From positions 1-56,624 of IMG/VR virus record IMGVR_UViG_3300025872_000067: DNA of 56,624 nucleotides; one strand, 5' to 3'. Positions 7,151 through 15,079 of the stretch are shown here, piece after piece. How positions within the stretch are numbered: position 1 is the stretch's first letter; each line of letters starts with the position of its first letter. Under the pieces are notes generated by a model. The model saw nothing but the letters and a program-made list of their open reading frames with translations. It was not told the DNA's origin and made no database searches. The translations under genes were made by a program, and so were the position numbers. This DNA is from a virus.

Positions 7151-9132
7151 AAATTGTCTCCTTCAAACCCCATGGAGTGACCCCAGCTCTGCCCAATCTC
7201 CACGTCCACCTTTGACGGGAGTTCGAGCGGCGTACAAGTCCGCATGATGTGGGCGGCTTCCGCGGCCTCCTTCATGTCGTGGACGCTGAAGGCGATCTCA
7301 TCATGGACCTGGATGATGATGTCCAGTCCGGCTTCCGCGCAGGCAACCATAGCCATCTTGGTCTGGTCCGCGGAGGAGCCCTGAATCAGCCGGTTCAGGC
7401 CCTTGTGCGTCCAGTCGAAGTTCCCGTCACGGTCCTTCGGGAAGCGGCAGCGACGGCCCGACAGCGTGGTGATGTAGCCCACGGCCTTCGCCCGGGCTTC
7501 GCAAGCCTTCGCCAGCTTCTTGATGAACGGCACCTTGTGGTCGAAGGTGTCCAGGAGGGCCTGACCCTCCGGCCCCGCGGCCTCGAACCTCCGCGCCCCT
7601 TCCGCGACCAGGCGCTGACCCTCCGGGCTGTTCACGTCGAACAACTGGAAGCGGGGGCCGCGCACGGCCATCATAGTCGGGAGCACGAGCTTGCGGCACA
7701 TCTTCGCCCCGCCCATCCCGTAGGACAGGCCCAGGTAGATTTCCTTGGCGTCCTTGCGCTTGATCCCCGCCATGTCCGCCATCATCTGGTGGTTGTCGGT
7801 GTTCGGGTCGTTGCGGTACTTGTCCCGGGCTTCGATTGCGGACAGCCAGGCTTGGTGCCCAATCAGGTCCTTCGCCAAGCAGGCGTAGTGGACCGCCATG
7901 CGCGGCTCCTGCTGGCTGTAGTCGTTGGACGCCCAGTGTTGGCCTTCCTCCGGGAGGTATATGGCCCGCCACATCATGGCGAACTCATCCCGAGCCGGTT
8001 GCTGCTGGAGGTTCGGGTGTTCGCTGGACAGTCGCCCGTAGGCAGCGCCCGCGGTCCCGTCGCTTTCGTCATCCTTCTGGCGGCGGAGCTGGTTGAACGT
8101 CCCGTGGAGGCGACCGTTCACCATGTGGTCCCGGACGGAGCTGGCGAAGGTCGTGCGCAGCTTGTTCACCTTCCGGGCGCGTTCGAGGGCGTCCGCCACG
8201 GGGTGGTCGATTGAGCCCAGCAGCTCCTTGTCAATGTTGGGCTTGCCCTGGGAGGTCTTGTTCAGCTTGATGCCGATGTGTTCGAGGGCGGGGGCGATCA
8301 CCTCCGGCTTCCAGACATCGCCCACGGCGATCCGGTGGCCGGTGATCGACCGGACTTGGGCCAGGGCCTCCGTCTCCTTCTCCAGCGCCCAACGCTCAAT
8401 CATGTCCAGTCGGTCGCAGTCGATTCGGACGCCCCGGCGGCGAAGGCCCGTGAGGATCGGGAGCAGCTTGGACTCCAGATTGTACACGCCCCAGAGGTCC
8501 TGCTCATCAATCTCCCGCTCCTGACGGCGGAGGATGTTCAGAGGCAGGCGCGTGTCCTCCTCCGCGTACTTCCCGACAAACTTGGCCGGGAGCATCCACA
8601 TGTCCTTCTTCGGGTCAATCCCATAATCGACCGCGGCGGCGCGCAGCAGGGCTTCGTCCTTGCCGTGGAAGCCCCACCGCTCCGCGATAGCCTGCATGCT
8701 GTAGCTGTCGTGGAGTTCGCAGATCAGCGGGTCAGCGATCTGGATGTCGCGGAAGTAGCGGACCCGCTCGAACTCGATGCCGTCCCCGGCGAGAAAGTCC
8801 AGGTCATACGGGAGGTTGGCCCCCACGAGGTCGCCGGTGAACACCTTTGCCTGGGCGCGGAGGTAGGCCAGCACGCCCTCCAGCGGGAGGTTGCCCCCGC
8901 CTTCGTGTCTGATGGGCAAGTACCCGCCCGGGCCGTCCTCGATTGCGAAGCTGATGCCGGTGATGTAGCTGTTCGGGCGACGGCCCGCCCCCGGCCCGAG
9001 TTTGCGCAGGTCCGGGTCCCGCGTCTCGCAGTCGATGGCGACCCGCTTGGCCCCCTCCCACGAGGGGAGGGTGTTGAGGTCCGGGGCCACCCAGTCGCTG
9101 GAGACGGTCGTGAACAGGGGTGGCTGCATCAT
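7147..9132 (-). CDS. polA-like: DNA polymerase I-like (family A) with 3'-5' exonuclease
   Basis: A 661-residue replicative family A polymerase. The exonuclease domain has AIDCETRD (D34, E36) and later YAEEDTRL; there is no 5'-3' exonuclease domain. Polymerase motif A is DYSQQE (D404), motif B RKDAKEIYLGLSYG (459-472) and motif C VHDE (D611). The position equivalent to E. coli Phe762 is Leu467, and Tyr471 matches Tyr766. Leu at the former position has been linked in viral surveys to slower, higher-fidelity polymerases. It presumably copies the genome with the helicases encoded nearby. Confidence 0.95.
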   Translation of the reverse strand: MMQPPLFTTVSSDWVAPDLNTLPSWEGAKRVAIDCETRDPDLRKLGPGAGRRPNSYITGISFAIEDGPGGYLPIRHEGGGNLPLEGVLAYLRAQAKVFTGDLVGANLPYDLDFLAGDGIEFERVRYFRDIQIADPLICELHDSYSMQAIAERWGFHGKDEALLRAAAVDYGIDPKKDMWMLPAKFVGKYAEEDTRLPLNILRRQEREIDEQDLWGVYNLESKLLPILTGLRRRGVRIDCDRLDMIERWALEKETEALAQVRSITGHRIAVGDVWKPEVIAPALEHIGIKLNKTSQGKPNIDKELLGSIDHPVADALERARKVNKLRTTFASSVRDHMVNGRLHGTFNQLRRQKDDESDGTAGAAYGRLSSEHPNLQQQPARDEFAMMWRAIYLPEEGQHWASNDYSQQEPRMAVHYACLAKDLIGHQAWLSAIEARDKYRNDPNTDNHQMMADMAGIKRKDAKEIYLGLSYGMGGAKMCRKLVLPTMMAVRGPRFQLFDVNSPEGQRLVAEGARRFEAAGPEGQALLDTFDHKVPFIKKLAKACEARAKAVGYITTLSGRRCRFPKDRDGNFDWTHKGLNRLIQGSSADQTKMAMVACAEAGLDIIIQVHDEIAFSVHDMKEAAEAAHIMRTCTPLELPSKVDVEIGQSWGHSMGFEGDNL

Positions 9133-9938
9133 GAGCCCTCCCCGTCAAATGCCCGTTGAATGCGGTTCCTGGCGATGTCGAAATAATTGGGTTCGCGTTC
9201 GATGCCGATGAACCGGCGGCCCTCGAGGAGCGCCATCTTGCCCGTCGTGCCGCTGCCGAGGAACGGGTCAAACACCGTGTCGCCGGGGTTGGACCAGCTC
9301 AGGATGTGATCGCGTGCGAGTGCTTCGGGGAATTGCGCCGGATGCAACGCGCCCTGACCCTGTTTTGCTTTGTCCCACACATTTTGCATAGGCTTAGTAG
9401 CCTTAACTACCTTACCCTTGCGCGCTTCGGTCCGGCGCGACTGATAAGACCCATCAGCACTTCTTTGCGTATTGACCCCCGAAGGGGCGCCTGTGTTTTT
9501 GGTTGGAATCTCCAAGACATTGAACGACGCTGGTGCACCCTTGGACCAAACAAACATGTACTCAAATGCAGCAGTGTAGCGGCGGCCACTCTTTACTTGA
9601 GGAGGTGGGTTGGTCTTTCTCCATATCATCGTGTCATGCAGATTGAACCCACACTCCATCGCATACAAAGCCTGACGGAAGCTGGTCCCCGTCTCGCTGC
9701 CATTGATCGTGGCATCGCACACGATCCACACGACCACGCCGCCTTGCTTGGTCACGCGGAACAACTCGCGGATGATGGCCTGCCATTTCTCAGGCGTCCA
9801 ATCGTTCAGTGTGTCGTTGTATGTCCGCAGGTTGTCATATGGCGGGCTTGTGACGGTCAGGTCCACCGACCCGTCCGACAGCATATCGCGCATCACCTCA
9901 AGGCAATCACCTTGAAACAATTTGAACTTGTCCTTCAT
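9129..9938 (-). CDS. DNA methyltransferase A (beta class, N4C/N6A type)
   Basis: The 269-residue enzyme has motif IV TSPPYDN near the N terminus and the SAM-binding motif I DPFLGSGTTG near the C terminus, the beta-class order. TSPPY is compatible with N4-cytosine or N6-adenine methylation. It is nearly identical in its first ~105 and last ~75 residues to the next gene, but the central target-recognition region is different. It follows directly on the twin gene, so the pair is coexpressed. It likely methylates phage DNA against host restriction. Confidence 0.9.
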   Translation of the reverse strand: MKDKFKLFQGDCLEVMRDMLSDGSVDLTVTSPPYDNLRTYNDTLNDWTPEKWQAIIRELFRVTKQGGVVVWIVCDATINGSETGTSFRQALYAMECGFNLHDTMIWRKTNPPPQVKSGRRYTAAFEYMFVWSKGAPASFNVLEIPTKNTGAPSGVNTQRSADGSYQSRRTEARKGKVVKATKPMQNVWDKAKQGQGALHPAQFPEALARDHILSWSNPGDTVFDPFLGSGTTGKMALLEGRRFIGIEREPNYFDIARNRIQRAFDGEGS

Positions 9939-10727
9939 TTAGACACCATCCCCGTCAAATTCCCGTTGGATGCGGTTCTGGGCAATTTGGAAATAATTGG
10001 GTTCGCGCTCGATGCCGATGAACCGGCGGCCCTCAAGGATCGCCATCTTGCCCGTCGTGCCTGAGCCGAGAAACGGGTCAAGAACCGTGTCGCCTTCGTT
10101 GGACCAACTTAGGATGTGGTCGCGGGCGAGGGATTCGGGGAATACGGCGGGATGACCTTTGCCATTCGCAGACGTCGATACTAGCCAGAAATTGGGCCGC
10201 CGTTTGGTATCGCGAACAATCCTCACCCCTCCTGTAGCCTTCCATCCGTTGACACCAGATGAACCCTTTCGCCCGCGAGTGGCTCCGGCGTGTTTGCACG
10301 GCTCTCTGAGGATGTTGGCTGCTTTCGGTCTGCCCTTGCTCCAGACAAACATGAATTCGTGTGCTGCCTGATACTGGTCGAACGAGCCGCCAGGCATTGG
10401 GTTGGGCTTGCACCACACCATCGTATCATGCAGATTAAACCCACACTCCATCGCATACAAAGCCTGACGGAAGCTGGTCCCCGTCTCGCTGCCATTGATC
10501 GTGGCATCGCCCACGATCCACACGACCACGCCGCCTTGCTTGGTGACGCGGAACAGTTCGCGGATGATTGCCTGCCATTTCTCCGGCGTCCAATCATTCA
10601 TGGTGCCGTTGTATGTGCGCAAGTTGTCATATGGCGGGCTTGTGACAGTCAGGTCCACCGACCCATCCGACAGCCCTGCCATCACCTCTATGCAATCGCC
10701 GAGGTACAATTTGAACTTGTCCTTCAT
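9939..10727 (-). CDS. DNA methyltransferase B (paralog with different target domain)
   Basis: The 262-residue beta-class methyltransferase has TSPPYDN and DPFLGSGTTG like its neighbour. The middle section (about residues 110-185) differs in sequence and length, with GGSFDQYQAAHEF instead of VKSGRRYTAAFEY, which points to a different recognition site. GAGGAGG precedes the ATG, and the start overlaps the upstream stop (ATGA). The pair probably gives the phage two methylation specificities. Confidence 0.9.
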   Translation of the reverse strand: MKDKFKLYLGDCIEVMAGLSDGSVDLTVTSPPYDNLRTYNGTMNDWTPEKWQAIIRELFRVTKQGGVVVWIVGDATINGSETGTSFRQALYAMECGFNLHDTMVWCKPNPMPGGSFDQYQAAHEFMFVWSKGRPKAANILREPCKHAGATRGRKGSSGVNGWKATGGVRIVRDTKRRPNFWLVSTSANGKGHPAVFPESLARDHILSWSNEGDTVLDPFLGSGTTGKMAILEGRRFIGIEREPNYFQIAQNRIQREFDGDGV

Positions 10728-11110
10728 TTAGACACCTCCTCAATCATCTTGCGCAGGAGGTTCAGGGCCGCAGTCAGCTCCGGGTCGGCCTCCCAGAAGG
10801 TGAGGATGCGGACCACTTCGGCTTCGTCCTCCGTCAGCCCGTTCGCGGCGGCGAAGGCGTCCGGGGTAATGACCACGGGGGCGGAGCGGGGCAGCAGGAC
10901 CCCGTTGCGGTACAGGTCCTGGACCTTCTCCACGTAGTGGATCGCCTTCTCAAGGTCCTGGCGCGGGTCCTCGTGCTTCTTGCGGTTGCGGGTCGCGTAC
11001 TTGGTCGCGCAGCCTTCGGTGTAGCGGAGGCCGTTCAGCTCCACGTAGTCCCAGTGTTGGACGGGCGAGCGGTAGTGCTCACCGCCCACTTGCTTTTCGT
11101 TCACGCTCAT
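10724..11110 (-). CDS. DUF3310-family protein
   Basis: The N-terminal ~65 residues match the widespread phage DUF3310 domain: GGEHYRSPVQHWDYVE, then EGCATKYATRNRKK and DLEKAIHYVEK. These proteins are sometimes labelled nucleotide kinases, but no P-loop is present and the activity is unproven. The C-terminal 50 residues are a helical extension. GAAGGAG lies 7 bases before the start. It sits among nucleotide-metabolism genes. Confidence 0.85.
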   Translation of the reverse strand: MSVNEKQVGGEHYRSPVQHWDYVELNGLRYTEGCATKYATRNRKKHEDPRQDLEKAIHYVEKVQDLYRNGVLLPRSAPVVITPDAFAAANGLTEDEAEVVRILTFWEADPELTAALNLLRKMIEEVSK

Positions 11111-11306
11111 CTTGTAACTCCTTCATCAGTTCCCGGAGCCGGAGTGTCTGCTGGCGGTACAAGTACCCAAAACACCCGTGCTCCCCGTTCATCATATCTG
11201 TATGGACCTTGCGGAGGTGCGCAGCGAGTTCTTCCACCGTGTCGAAGGCGTAGAACTTCAGCTGCGGGTCCTCCGCCCAATCACGTCGCAGCTTCTCCAA
11301 GTCCAT
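11079..11306 (-). CDS. Hypothetical helical protein (75 aa)
   Basis: A charged, mostly helical product beginning MDLEKLRRDWAEDP and ending in a long helix (LRLRELMKELQDERER). It overlaps the next gene by 32 bases, unusually long for this genome but with a good GAGGAGG upstream of its own start. No family is recognised. Confidence 0.55.
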   Translation of the reverse strand: MDLEKLRRDWAEDPQLKFYAFDTVEELAAHLRKVHTDMMNGEHGCFGYLYRQQTLRLRELMKELQDERERKASGR

Positions 11307-11916
11307 CGCGCACCACCTCCTCGAAGAAGTCCGAGAGACGGCGATGCGGCTGGTGCTTCGCTGCCACGTAGAAGGCGCGGACGGGTTCGGGCAGGCTACC
11401 CTCCAGGCCCCGCTTCTCCGTCACCGCCTCGCATGCCCTCCGCATGGCCGTGACCGCTTCGTTGCCCAGGGCTTCTTCCTCCCGGCACCACAGCCACAGT
11501 TCGAGGGTGTCCACGGCCTTCAACCAGTCCTCCTCGTCAGGGAGAAGGCCCGGGAGCAGGCCCATGGTCGCCCGCACGCGGCGTTCCGCCTCCTCATACA
11601 CCTTCCCGAGTTCGGAGTGGGTCCACTTCGCCGGGGCCGGGATGTCGCCCAACCACCGCTCCGCGCAGTCGTGCCACTGGACCGCCTTGATCAGGTTCAG
11701 CGACGGGTTCGGGTGGAGCAGCAGCAGGAGGCTCACGGCCCCGTAGCTGTGCTGGGCGATGTTGTACTGACCGTGGTGCGGAACGATGTGACACCGGCGG
11801 ACCGTCCCGGCCTCCCGGGTCGCGGCGATCCGGGTCAGGAGCGGGCGGGCGGCGCGGCGGTTCAGCTCCTCCGCCTCGCGCTCCTCGTCATGAATCTTGC
11901 TCATCAGGCTTCCCAT
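11281..11916 (-). CDS. HD-domain hydrolase, YfbR-like nucleotidase
   Basis: The 211-residue protein contains the HD-superfamily metal site: an early His in IAQHSYGAV, then QWHDCAERWLGDIPAPAKW with the paired His-Asp, resembling YfbR-type 5'-deoxynucleotidases. AGGAG lies 8 bases before the ATG. Its place beside the TS-family gene suggests it trims particular deoxynucleotides (for example to limit normal dTMP), but that is inference from context. Confidence 0.75.
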   Translation of the reverse strand: MGSLMSKIHDEEREAEELNRRAARPLLTRIAATREAGTVRRCHIVPHHGQYNIAQHSYGAVSLLLLLHPNPSLNLIKAVQWHDCAERWLGDIPAPAKWTHSELGKVYEEAERRVRATMGLLPGLLPDEEDWLKAVDTLELWLWCREEEALGNEAVTAMRRACEAVTEKRGLEGSLPEPVRAFYVAAKHQPHRRLSDFFEEVVRDGLGEAAT

Positions 11917-11928
11917 TGTTCCGTCTCC

Positions 11929-12984
11929 TCACTCATACGCCACGCCATCGTCCATCGCCCGGGCCTTGCGAGCCTCGAAGGCGGCGCGGCGGCGTTCGAT
12001 CCATTCCACCCCGGCCAGCTTCCAGTCGGTGGCGGCGACGTTGTCCAGCTCCGCCAAGGCGGCGTCGAAGCGGGAGGGGTTGGATACCTTCTTGAAAGCC
12101 TGGTGGGCCTTGAGCATCGGGATCGCCACGCGACGGAAGAAGTGGTCACGGAAGCCCACGGCGTCCGGCTCGCTCAGGAACATCATCAGCTCCTGGTTCC
12201 ACTCCTCCGGGTCCGTGGACATCAGCGGGTAGGGCTCCGCGATCCCGGCGGCGTAGGGGTCGGGCGTCTCCTTCCCGGTCATCGGGTTGGCGGCGAGTTC
12301 CGCGAGCGGGGCGACCTTGTCCAGCACCTCCTCATAGGCGTGGAAGTTGGCGCTGACTTGGCGATAGATGCCCTGTTCAACCCCGACACTCCGGGCGACG
12401 TACTCATGGAGGTAGCTGAAGTGGACCGCGTTGGCCCCGTAGGCTCCCCAGATCAGGTCGTTGGAGCGGTTGGTCACGGTCATGTCCAGGCGACCGTCGC
12501 AGGCGATCTGGAAGATGGCCTGAAGGTTGCACGGGAGGTCCTTGCCTTGGCGGCCCAGGTCCGCGTCCGCGTCCCACATCGACAGGACCTGGCGGCGGTC
12601 ATCGCGGTTCGCCTTCAGGGCGGCGATGATCTTGGGCAGCTGGTCCTCGAAGAAGTGCTGGCGCCAGCGGAAGCCGTAGGCCCCGTGGAAGGTCACGCCG
12701 TCATCCGAGTAGCTGCGCACGCGATCCACGAAGCGGGCAACGTACTCCACGTCATTGCGTCCGCCCAGCATCCAGAGGCTTTCCATCAGGTGGAAGAAGG
12801 GGTTGGCGTCCCGTTCCGCCCAGAACAGCACGCGCTCCGCCGGGCGGAGGTACACGGTGGTGACGGGTTCCGGGAACATGAACACGGGGCCGTTGCGCGA
12901 GTCGCGGCGGACGCCCTCGAAGGACAGTTGATACAGGGCCTCCGGGAGGGCCTGTTGTACGTTGCGGGTCTTGATGACTTTCAT
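11929..12984 (-). CDS. Thymidylate synthase-family enzyme, candidate dUMP hydroxymethylase
   Basis: The 351-residue enzyme has the TS nucleophile motif DLPCNLQ (C152) and the nucleotide-binding segment RSNDLIWGAYGANAVHFSYL (R173, D176, N185). Asn rather than Asp in this segment argues for a dUMP rather than dCMP substrate. Members of this family either methylate dUMP to dTMP or hydroxymethylate it to 5-hmdUMP. The hypermodification genes upstream make the latter more likely here, but sequence alone does not separate the two. Confidence 0.85.
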   Translation of the reverse strand: MKVIKTRNVQQALPEALYQLSFEGVRRDSRNGPVFMFPEPVTTVYLRPAERVLFWAERDANPFFHLMESLWMLGGRNDVEYVARFVDRVRSYSDDGVTFHGAYGFRWRQHFFEDQLPKIIAALKANRDDRRQVLSMWDADADLGRQGKDLPCNLQAIFQIACDGRLDMTVTNRSNDLIWGAYGANAVHFSYLHEYVARSVGVEQGIYRQVSANFHAYEEVLDKVAPLAELAANPMTGKETPDPYAAGIAEPYPLMSTDPEEWNQELMMFLSEPDAVGFRDHFFRRVAIPMLKAHQAFKKVSNPSRFDAALAELDNVAATDWKLAGVEWIERRRAAFEARKARAMDDGVAYE

Positions 12985-13493
12985 GCTGATTGTTCCTTTT
13001 CCACAAATATCTTGCGTTGATAGGACCTGCGGCGCATTTCCTCCGAGGAGGTTTGAGCAGCCATTTTGCGTAGTCGGTCGGTTTGTAGCCGTCCCACTTG
13101 ACTCCAGACTTCTTTGCCGGGGTCACTGGTTTCCGTCCAGGTTGCCCGTCCGAGCTTCCCGGCTGCGTGTTGGGCCTTGGCGCGTTCGCTCAGCAACCGC
13201 CGGTGTTCCGGGTCCGAGACGCGGCGGGAGGCTCCCGCACGCATCTTTTGACGGATTTCTTCAGTCACCGCCCGCCCCTTGCCATGTAGCTTCGCGTGCT
13301 CCGCCCGTGTGAGCAATTGCAGGTTTTGATAGTCGTTGTTGGTCTTGTCTTCGTCCCGATGGTGGAGGACGTACCCCCGAGGAACCGGGGAGTTGCCGTG
13401 AGACTCCCAGACATAGTGGTGCTCGCGCTTCCACTTTCCGTCCGGGAGTTTCACCCACCAGTAGCCGTAGAATTTGTCAAAACGACGTTTCAT
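12981..13493 (-). CDS. HNH homing endonuclease
   Basis: A 170-residue free-standing HNH protein. The motif reads YVLHHRDEDKTNNDYQNLQL followed by AEHAKLHG, giving the paired His, Asn and final His of the fold. The C-terminal ~90 residues are basic, with helix-turn-helix-like repeats probably contacting DNA. It is inserted between the TS-family gene and the kinase-associated gene, overlaps the TS start (ATGA), and lacks a strong ribosome-binding site. Base composition is less GC-rich than its neighbours. It most likely promotes its own spread. Confidence 0.8.
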   Translation of the reverse strand: MKRRFDKFYGYWWVKLPDGKWKREHHYVWESHGNSPVPRGYVLHHRDEDKTNNDYQNLQLLTRAEHAKLHGKGRAVTEEIRQKMRAGASRRVSDPEHRRLLSERAKAQHAAGKLGRATWTETSDPGKEVWSQVGRLQTDRLRKMAAQTSSEEMRRRSYQRKIFVEKEQSA

Positions 13494-13499
13494 GTTTAT

Positions 13500-14450
13500 T
13501 CACAAAGGCTGTGCTTTGGTCCAGTCATAACGGGACCTAGTATAACCCCGTTCCCACTTTGCGAACTCGCAAAGTGAGTGCTCGATGTCCCGCATCTCAA
13601 AGCGGGGGTTGACGTCACAGGGCTCCCCGAAGGTCGCGTTGAAGCCCGGCTCATCCAGGGCGTTCAGCTCCTTCATGAGTTTGAACATTTCCGCGTTCGT
13701 CTGCTCCGGGCGGGGCTTCGCGGCGAGGTCGCGCCCATACAGGCGGTTGAGCCCGCGGATCGCCCCGGGACCGGCGTTGGCCCAAGCCCAGATGTCCGGG
13801 GCGTTGCGCAGGTAGCGGGTGTGGCGGAGGTCGGTCACCACCTCATAGGCCATGAACGGACCCCAGCCGATGTAGCGTTGCTGCTGGAACTTCTCCCAGA
13901 CGGTTTCGAGCCGGTTGAAGGACCGGAGGACGCCCGGAGTGGTTTCCAGCATCCGCTGCCATTCCTCGCGGTCCTCCCAGAGACGGCCCAGGACAATCTC
14001 CGCGATGTAGCGGTGCTTGGTCCAGCTGTACCACTCCTTGGAGGGGTCGGACTCCGCGCGGATCATGTAGGCTCCTGTGTACACCTTGTTGCCCGCGGCG
14101 GCGTAGTCCTCCAGGGCCTTCGTCAGCTTCGCGGGCTCGAAGCCCTCCTCATCGGGCCAGGTTCCCGGCTCCGCTTCGTCCATCAGGTAGCGGAGGGTGT
14201 CCGGCCAGTTGATGTAGCGGGCGACGGCGAGCATGAACCAGAGGTGCGGGTGGTCCGCGTAGGGCTGGCGGATGTTCTGGTCAATCCAGATCGTCACGGT
14301 GTCCAGCTCGCGGAAGATGTTACAGAACCGACCATCACGCAGAACCGGGTCCGCGGTCCAGGGGCCGGGCTTCCCGGCTTTGCGGTCCAAGTAGATGTCG
14401 TGCCGGGCCTTCATGAAGGCGGCGATGTCGTTGATGCGGGGCGTGGTCAT
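13500..14450 (-). CDS. 5-hmdU DNA kinase-associated helical protein (HMUDK_hel / aGPT-PPlase-like)
   Basis: I start at the ATG at 14450 (316 aa), 11 bases after the kinase stop with TGAGGA ahead; an open N-terminal extension to 14948 merely shadows the kinase gene. The product has FCNIFRELDTVTIWI and LWFMLAVARYINWPDTL, signatures of the helical, DNA-glycosylase-related family found with 5-hydroxymethyluridine DNA kinases and first predicted as thymine-pyrophosphorylase-like base-modification enzymes. It is directly next to a P-loop kinase gene, as expected for a two-part system. The exact role (DNA binding/base flipping or transferase) is inferred. Confidence 0.75.
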   Translation of the reverse strand: MTTPRINDIAAFMKARHDIYLDRKAGKPGPWTADPVLRDGRFCNIFRELDTVTIWIDQNIRQPYADHPHLWFMLAVARYINWPDTLRYLMDEAEPGTWPDEEGFEPAKLTKALEDYAAAGNKVYTGAYMIRAESDPSKEWYSWTKHRYIAEIVLGRLWEDREEWQRMLETTPGVLRSFNRLETVWEKFQQQRYIGWGPFMAYEVVTDLRHTRYLRNAPDIWAWANAGPGAIRGLNRLYGRDLAAKPRPEQTNAEMFKLMKELNALDEPGFNATFGEPCDVNPRFEMRDIEHSLCEFAKWERGYTRSRYDWTKAQPL

Positions 14451-14461
14451 AGTCGGGGTCC

Positions 14462-15025
14462 TCAGCCCAAGTTCTCGATGACGGCCTTGATGTCCTTCAG
14501 GGCCGTCTCCCAGTGGATGTCGCGGACCGTCTCGCCGTCCGCCAGGGCCTTCTCGCGGACCCGGGCGATGGTGCGGTGCTTGTCGGCCACCTGGTCCTCC
14601 TTGATGGGCTTCCCGCCGTTGCGCTCCTGGATGCGCTTCAGGCAGACTTCGAGCGGCGTGTCCAGGAAGGCCCAGATCATTCCGCCGTTCGCCTTCGACC
14701 ACTCCTGCCACGGACCGTAGATGGTGCTGACCACCACGCCCTCGAACAGGACCGCCTTCACGTCCGGGTCCCGCCCAACCAGCTCCGCGACGGCCTTGGC
14801 CGCGGCTTGGGTCTTGATCCGGTCCAGACCGGCGGTGGTCGCTCCGGCGGCGGTGGGGGTGTAGTCCCCGATGATGGCGATGCCGTCCGGGGCATACGTC
14901 ACCGGGATCGGCTTGTGGTCCGGGACGATGACGTTGATGACGCGGCAAAGCGGATCGCGGGCCAGGCAGCGCAGCAGGGTGGTCTTGCCGGAGCCGTTAC
15001 AGCCCCGCACGTTGATGTACTTCAT
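14462..15025 (-). CDS. P-loop kinase, probable 5-hmdU DNA kinase
   Basis: The 187-residue protein opens with a Walker A motif GCNGSGKTT (K14), carries VLFEGVVVS as the acidic strand, and an Arg-rich lid CLKRIQERNGGKP. This is the layout of small nucleotide kinases. Beside a 5-hmdU-kinase helical-domain gene, its likely substrate is 5-hydroxymethyluracil in DNA, creating the phosphate leaving group needed for amino-acid attachment. GGAGA precedes the ATG. Confidence 0.75.
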   Translation of the reverse strand: MKYINVRGCNGSGKTTLLRCLARDPLCRVINVIVPDHKPIPVTYAPDGIAIIGDYTPTAAGATTAGLDRIKTQAAAKAVAELVGRDPDVKAVLFEGVVVSTIYGPWQEWSKANGGMIWAFLDTPLEVCLKRIQERNGGKPIKEDQVADKHRTIARVREKALADGETVRDIHWETALKDIKAVIENLG

Positions 15026-15045
15026 CTTGGTTCTCCATTTCAGTT

Positions 15046-15071
15046 GAAAACGGCGGAGCCGGAGCCCCGCC
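15046..15071 (-). terminator. Hairpin terminator after the radical SAM gene
   Basis: On the minus strand GGCGGGGC-TCCG-GCTCCGCC folds as an 8-bp stem (one G-U pair) with a TCCG tetraloop, followed by GTTTTC. It lies between the radical SAM stop and the kinase start, so it probably attenuates transcription there. Confidence 0.55.
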
Positions 15072-15079
15072 CGGGTTGC

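Larger units (their letters stand above)
9129..10727 (-). repeat. Tandem gene duplication of methyltransferase genes
   Basis: The two halves (9129-9938 and 9939-10727) share long, almost identical DNA at both ends of each gene, including the GTGTCTAAATGAAGGAC junction before each start. Identity collapses only in the central target-recognition segment. This is a tandem duplication followed by replacement of the specificity region. Confidence 0.9.

Noticed and set aside
10724-11110. Calling the DUF3310 protein a nucleotide kinase
   Set aside because: The name appears in annotations, but no P-loop or kinase motif is visible.
14451-14948. N-terminal extension of the kinase-associated gene
   Set aside because: The extra 166 codons only shadow the kinase gene in another frame; a ribosome-binding site and start at 14450 fit better.
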